From contig CANBWK010000003.1 in the NCBI GenBank assembly GCA_947373105.1, forward strand, positions 1 to 64,000: 64,000 bases of DNA, given 5' to 3'. Position 1 is the first letter of the stretch, and every line of letters starts with the position of its first letter. The stretch is from Comamonadaceae bacterium. GTDB lineage: Bacteria; Pseudomonadota; Gammaproteobacteria; Burkholderiales; Burkholderiaceae_C. Positions 60,819 through 64,000 of this stretch are shown here, in pieces. Position numbers and translations under genes: made by a program. The notes under the pieces were generated by a model that worked only from the letters and a program-made list of their open reading frames with translations, was not told the DNA's origin and did not search any database.

Positions 60819-61607
60819 ATGGCACATGAAATGGCATTGGTTTCAGTCAATCACCTCAATAAAGTTTTTGAGTCCAAGGAAAGGCGTGTTGAAGCGATCG
60901 GTGATTTGAGTTTCGACGTGCTTCAAGGGGACTTCACCTGCATTGTCGGTCCATCCGGTGCGGGTAAAACAACCCTTTTGAAATGCTTAGCTGGACTGCT
61001 AGCTCCAACCCGCGGAACCGTCTTGGTAAACGGACACGAAGTCACCTCCCCCCCTGAAGAAATGGCCGTCGTTTTTCAGGAATACGGACGCAGTCTGTTC
61101 CCTTGGAAAACAGTACGACAAAATGTCGAGTTGCCACTTCGCGAGCGCAAACTCCCTAAAGCACAAATCACCCGATTAACTGATAACGCGCTGGAAGCTG
61201 TTGCGCTACATGGTGTCGAAGACTCTTATCCCTGGCAACTTTCAGGTGGCATGCAGCAGCGTGTTGCCATTGCTCGTGCTGTAGCCTATCAATCCAAAGT
61301 CATGGTGCTGGACGAGCCCTTTGCGGCCGTAGATGCCCAGACCCGGGCTGACTTAGAGGACCTCATGCTTCGCTTGTGGTCAGAGCTAGGGCTGACTGTT
61401 ATTTTTGTTACGCACGATATCGATGAAGCTGTTTACTTAGGTCAACGCGTATTGGTTCTTTCAGCGTCACCCACAAAAATATTGGATGACGTGCGCATTG
61501 ATATTCCGGGTCCACGAACACAGGCACTGACACGGATTGAACCTCAATTTTCCGAATTGCGAACCCGGGTCTATGCCGGCATTCAGCGGGCAAAGTCAGG
61601 CTCATAG
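60819..61607 (+). CDS. ABC transporter ATPase (SsuB/TauB-like)
   Basis: A 262-residue nucleotide-binding subunit. Walker A GPSGAGKTTLLK, Q-loop VVFQEYGRSLFPW, signature LSGGMQQRVAIARA, Walker B VMVLDEPFAAVD and the H-loop VTHDIDEAV are all present, so it should be active. The start may be ATG 60819 or 60831 (MALVSVNHL); both give the full fold. It powers the importer formed with the three preceding genes. Confidence 0.93.
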   Translation: MAHEMALVSVNHLNKVFESKERRVEAIGDLSFDVLQGDFTCIVGPSGAGKTTLLKCLAGLLAPTRGTVLVNGHEVTSPPEEMAVVFQEYGRSLFPWKTVRQNVELPLRERKLPKAQITRLTDNALEAVALHGVEDSYPWQLSGGMQQRVAIARAVAYQSKVMVLDEPFAAVDAQTRADLEDLMLRLWSELGLTVIFVTHDIDEAVYLGQRVLVLSASPTKILDDVRIDIPGPRTQALTRIEPQFSELRTRVYAGIQRAKSGS

Positions 61608-61635
61608 GCGTCATCAAGAATTGGGGATTGATGCT

Positions 61636-62865
61636 CTAAACATCGATTGCGCCATGGGCCAGTAAAGGACGCACCCCGCCGAGAAGCCATTGCATCAATG
61701 CCTTGACCGGAAGAATCTCATGACCAAAGGGCAAAATGCCGGCGCCTCTGAAAAACAAGCCTTTGTCCAATTCACCCTTCAAGGCGTGAGCCAATTGTTT
61801 GTCAATACAAAATTGTCCTACCCCAGCATTGCCGTCACGCAAGCCGCAATGCTTCAAACAATCAAATGACATCGTGCATTTATTTTTGATGTGTGCCACT
61901 TGCTTTAACTTGTCTTCAAGTCGCAGGTATTTCTTCAACCAAGGAGTCAGCACTGCGCGTGCTGGCAAACCAGCCACACTGATAAATTCAACCAAATCCG
62001 AGGGCTTGGCTTTTGCTAAAACTTGCTTAAAGCCCATCGCCGCATCACACTCTTGCGTGGTTGCAAACGCTGTACCCAATTGGACAGCAGTAACGCCTAA
62101 ATTTTGTAGCTTTTGAATATCTTCCATGCAATGAATTCCGCCGGCAGCAATCAGTGGAATTTGACCTTCTATGCCCATGGTTCGGAAAAATTCAAGAATT
62201 TGAGGCACAGCAACATCAAAATTAAATCGTTCGTCGTGCAAGTCCTCTAATTTGGCAGCGCCTAAGTGCCCCCCCGCCAAACCCGGATGCTCCAACACAA
62301 TTGCATCTGGCAAACGGCCTTTCTTTTCCCATTTTTTGACCACCAGTTGAACACCTCTTGCATCCGACAAAATAGGAATCAAAGCAACACCAAAATTTTT
62401 GACCACCAAGTCGGGCAAGTCCAAGGGCAGGCCAGCGCCAACCACCACGGCATCGGCACCACTGGTCACAGATTGAGAAACATAGGCCTCATAACTTGTC
62501 AATGCTTTCATGATGTTGACAGCCACCAGTCCATGGCCAGAAGCGATATCTTTGGCTTTTTGAATTTCTCTGTCCAATGCAACCAAATTGGCGGCGTTGA
62601 TGCGATCCCCCGCATCAAGCTCTTTATCTAGATGACCCGTCTGCGCCATCAAATCGGGGTGCAGTCGACGCAAATCAACGGAAGAAATGGTACCGACCGC
62701 CCCCAATCCAGCCACAGCGCCCGCCAATCCTCCGGCTGAAACGCCAACACCCATCCCACCCTGAACAACAGGAAGCAGCTCTTTACCCGCAAGCCTCCAA
62801 GTCTTGAGACCAGACTGCTTCGAAAGTTGTGTCAACTCATCGACAATGGAATATCCCGCATGCAT
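61636..62865 (-). CDS. Nitronate monooxygenase family flavoprotein
   Basis: A roughly 409-residue FMN protein of the nitronate monooxygenase/2-nitropropane dioxygenase family. FMN-barrel motifs: PVVQGGMGVGVSAGGLAGAVA, AVVVGAGLPLDLPDL, LEHPGLAGGHLGA, IPLIAAGGIHCM and AVQLGTAFATTQECDA. A C-terminal Cys-bearing extension (CTMSFDCLKHCGLRD, residues about 335-350) goes beyond the basic barrel. ATG 62865 (MHAGYS) has GAGGA seven bases before it and replaces the TTG in the ORF track. Family members oxidise nitronates or act as enoyl reductases in fatty acid metabolism. It follows the acyl-CoA dehydrogenase with 64 bases between. Confidence 0.9.
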   Translation of the reverse strand: MHAGYSIVDELTQLSKQSGLKTWRLAGKELLPVVQGGMGVGVSAGGLAGAVAGLGAVGTISSVDLRRLHPDLMAQTGHLDKELDAGDRINAANLVALDREIQKAKDIASGHGLVAVNIMKALTSYEAYVSQSVTSGADAVVVGAGLPLDLPDLVVKNFGVALIPILSDARGVQLVVKKWEKKGRLPDAIVLEHPGLAGGHLGAAKLEDLHDERFNFDVAVPQILEFFRTMGIEGQIPLIAAGGIHCMEDIQKLQNLGVTAVQLGTAFATTQECDAAMGFKQVLAKAKPSDLVEFISVAGLPARAVLTPWLKKYLRLEDKLKQVAHIKNKCTMSFDCLKHCGLRDGNAGVGQFCIDKQLAHALKGELDKGLFFRGAGILPFGHEILPVKALMQWLLGGVRPLLAHGAIDV

Positions 62866-62929
62866 AAGCAAATCCTCTGAAACAACAGAGAATGCTAAGC
62901 CAAACTCAAGCGTGGGGGCTTAACCCAGA

Positions 62930-64000
62930 TCAGGGAATGGGCAGTAAACGCTGGGAAAATGAGCGATCAAAAATTCCTTCGGCAATCCGGTTCTTCAGAA
63001 TTTCAATCGATCCCCCCGCAATCATCCAACCCCGTGTTCGGCGCACGCAATACTCCACCAAGCATTCCTGGCTGAAACCAGTCCCACCCATGATCTGCAT
63101 GGCTTCGTTGGCCACTTCCCAACCGGCCACATTGCAAGCGAGTTTGGCCATCGCGGTACTTTGCGCTGAAGGCAAACCATGCTCGCCCTCGAGCGCGGCG
63201 CGGTACAACAGCAATTGGGCCTGTTCAAGCTTCATGAACATGTCGGCAAACTTCCATTGCAGGCCTTGGAATTCACACAGTTCACGGCCAAATTGCTTGC
63301 GGACCATTGCATGTTCGCGCGCCACATTGAAAGCATGACGCCCCAAAGCCAAGGCTCTTGAGGCATTGCCCAAACGCTCCACGTTGAAACCTGAGATTTG
63401 TTTTTTAAAACCTCCGGGGCCCAACAAAAGGTTTTCGATCGGAATGCGGCATTCATCAAAAAACAGCGGCGACCACCTTTCGCCATTCATGAAATTAGAA
63501 GGTTCCCCGACTTGAAATCCCGGAGTTCCTTTCTCAATCAAAACAGATCCAATTCCGCCCACACCGGGGCCAAAACGAACATAGATCAAGAAAAGTTCGG
63601 CATCCGGACTGTGTGTTGAAAAGACCTTGCTTCCATTGATGACGTAATGGTCTCCGTCGCGCCTTGCACTGGTTTTGAGTTCGGTGACCGCTGAGCCGGC
63701 ATCGGGTTCACTCATGCCCAAAGAAATCAATTTTTGACCTGCTAGGATGTTTGGCAAAAAACGGGCTTTTTGCTCGGGTGTGGCGTATTCGACAAAAGTA
63801 CGAACAGGCCCGAAGTTGCCCGCCTGAACAATGTCAGCGCTTTTAGGGCAAACCAAGGCCACTTGCTGAATAGCCAACACTGCGTGCATCAGAGTGCCTC
63901 CTTGGCCGCCATCGTTTTCTGAAAAGGCAATTCCCAGTAAACCTTGCTCAGCCAGCGAGGCCGCAGTGCCCCAAGGGTATTGGGAGTCATGCGCTCTTGC
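62930..64000 (-). CDS. Acyl-CoA dehydrogenase, 5' end beyond window
   Basis: The reading frame is open from the window edge (codons reading ARAHDSQYPWGTAASLAEQG at the edge) through ATG 63889 to the stop at 62930, so the track's start is internal and the gene continues past 64000. FAD and substrate text: MSEPDAGSAVTELKTSA, FSTHSPDAELFLIYVRFG, ARALALGRHAFNVAREHAMVRKQFG-type helix and MQIMGGTGFSQE. The usual catalytic Glu in an IYEGT-type motif is not at its place; the text is WMIAGGSIEI, as in relatives whose base lies elsewhere. It introduces an alpha-beta double bond in an acyl-CoA; the substrate is unknown. Confidence 0.9.
   Translation of the reverse strand, partial: ARAHDSQYPWGTAASLAEQGLLGIAFSENDGGQGGTLMHAVLAIQQVALVCPKSADIVQAGNFGPVRTFVEYATPEQKARFLPNILAGQKLISLGMSEPDAGSAVTELKTSARRDGDHYVINGSKVFSTHSPDAELFLIYVRFGPGVGGIGSVLIEKGTPGFQVGEPSNFMNGERWSPLFFDECRIPIENLLLGPGGFKKQISGFNVERLGNASRALALGRHAFNVAREHAMVRKQFGRELCEFQGLQWKFADMFMKLEQAQLLLYRAALEGEHGLPSAQSTAMAKLACNVAGWEVANEAMQIMGGTGFSQECLVEYCVRRTRGWMIAGGSIEILKNRIAEGIFDRSFSQRLLPIP

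Noticed and set aside
1-64000. CRISPR arrays, complete insertion sequences, rRNA operons, complete tRNAs
   Set aside because: None seen: no regularly spaced repeats, no transposase or integrase reading frame, and only a partial tRNA.

Overview
The window looks like a stretch of a betaproteobacterial chromosome, most probably Burkholderiales, family Comamonadaceae (Limnohabitans/Polaromonas/Rhodoferax-like). The reasons are nine Bug/TctC-type periplasmic binding proteins with no TctA/TctB membrane partner in view, LysR and MarR regulators beside small catabolic operons, and an aerobic 2-oxoacid oxidoreductase of a type common in that family. This is inference from gene content; no rRNA or complete tRNA is present to confirm it.

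Layout. (1) 1-8314: a Bug gene, then two near-duplicate modules of a secreted sorbosone-dehydrogenase-like beta-propeller plus a diheme cytochrome c, flanking a TonB-dependent receptor. This block ends at a 45-nt 3' fragment of tRNA-Asn followed by what looks like the original tRNA terminator, which is the signature of the distal end of a tRNA-integrated genomic island. (2) 8500-12120: metallo-beta-lactamase-fold hydrolase, cupin and Bug in one operon, then a GST. (3) 12455-17020: a TlpA-like thioredoxin, a double ChrR-type cupin, and a divergent pair of B12-domain regulators (a LitR/CarH-type photoreceptor and a PpaA/AerR-like protein), then a secreted SUMF1-type protein and a small membrane protein. 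This looks like a light or singlet-oxygen response locus. (4) 17197-21752: two convergent Bug genes, a GlcG/HbpS protein, a decayed beta-propeller gene and a tannase/feruloyl-esterase. (5) 21834-27030 (minus): a five-gene operon of a secreted c-heme beta-propeller protein, two His-rich small membrane proteins, a small carboxypeptidase-regulatory-domain protein and an amidohydrolase. I do not recognise this combination and it is my main candidate for an undescribed system.

(6) 27380-35120: carotenoid/lignostilbene-type cleavage oxygenase under a tandem HxlR regulator, divergent from an acyl-CoA synthetase, alpha/beta hydrolase, Bug, signal-less solute-binding domain protein and GST. (7) 35133-37794 (minus): two SDRs and a Bug; then a candidate structured RNA, a dienelactone-hydrolase-like gene, an MFS exporter and a thioesterase. 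(8) 40957-45676: a tightly overlapped operon for a 2-oxoacid:acceptor oxidoreductase with its own FAD/ferredoxin subunit; opposite it run a second dienelactone hydrolase, an aldo-keto reductase and a Bug. (9) 48580-51750: LysR, Bug, Rieske oxygenase. (10) 51758-61607: LysR, Bug, a leuC-leuD-leuB set, SDR, MarR and a complete nitrate/taurine-type ABC importer. (11) 61636-64000 (minus): nitronate monooxygenase and an acyl-CoA dehydrogenase cut by the window edge.

Taken together the region is an accessory catabolic neighbourhood: capture of organic acids (Bug, ABC, TonB), oxidation of sugars or phenolics outside the cytoplasm feeding c-type cytochromes, cleavage and CoA activation of aromatic or terpenoid acids, and reductive or hydrolytic finishing steps. 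Substrates cannot be read from the sequence and are not claimed. Many start codons listed here are shorter than the ORF track because a Shine-Dalgarno motif and signal peptide point to an internal ATG.
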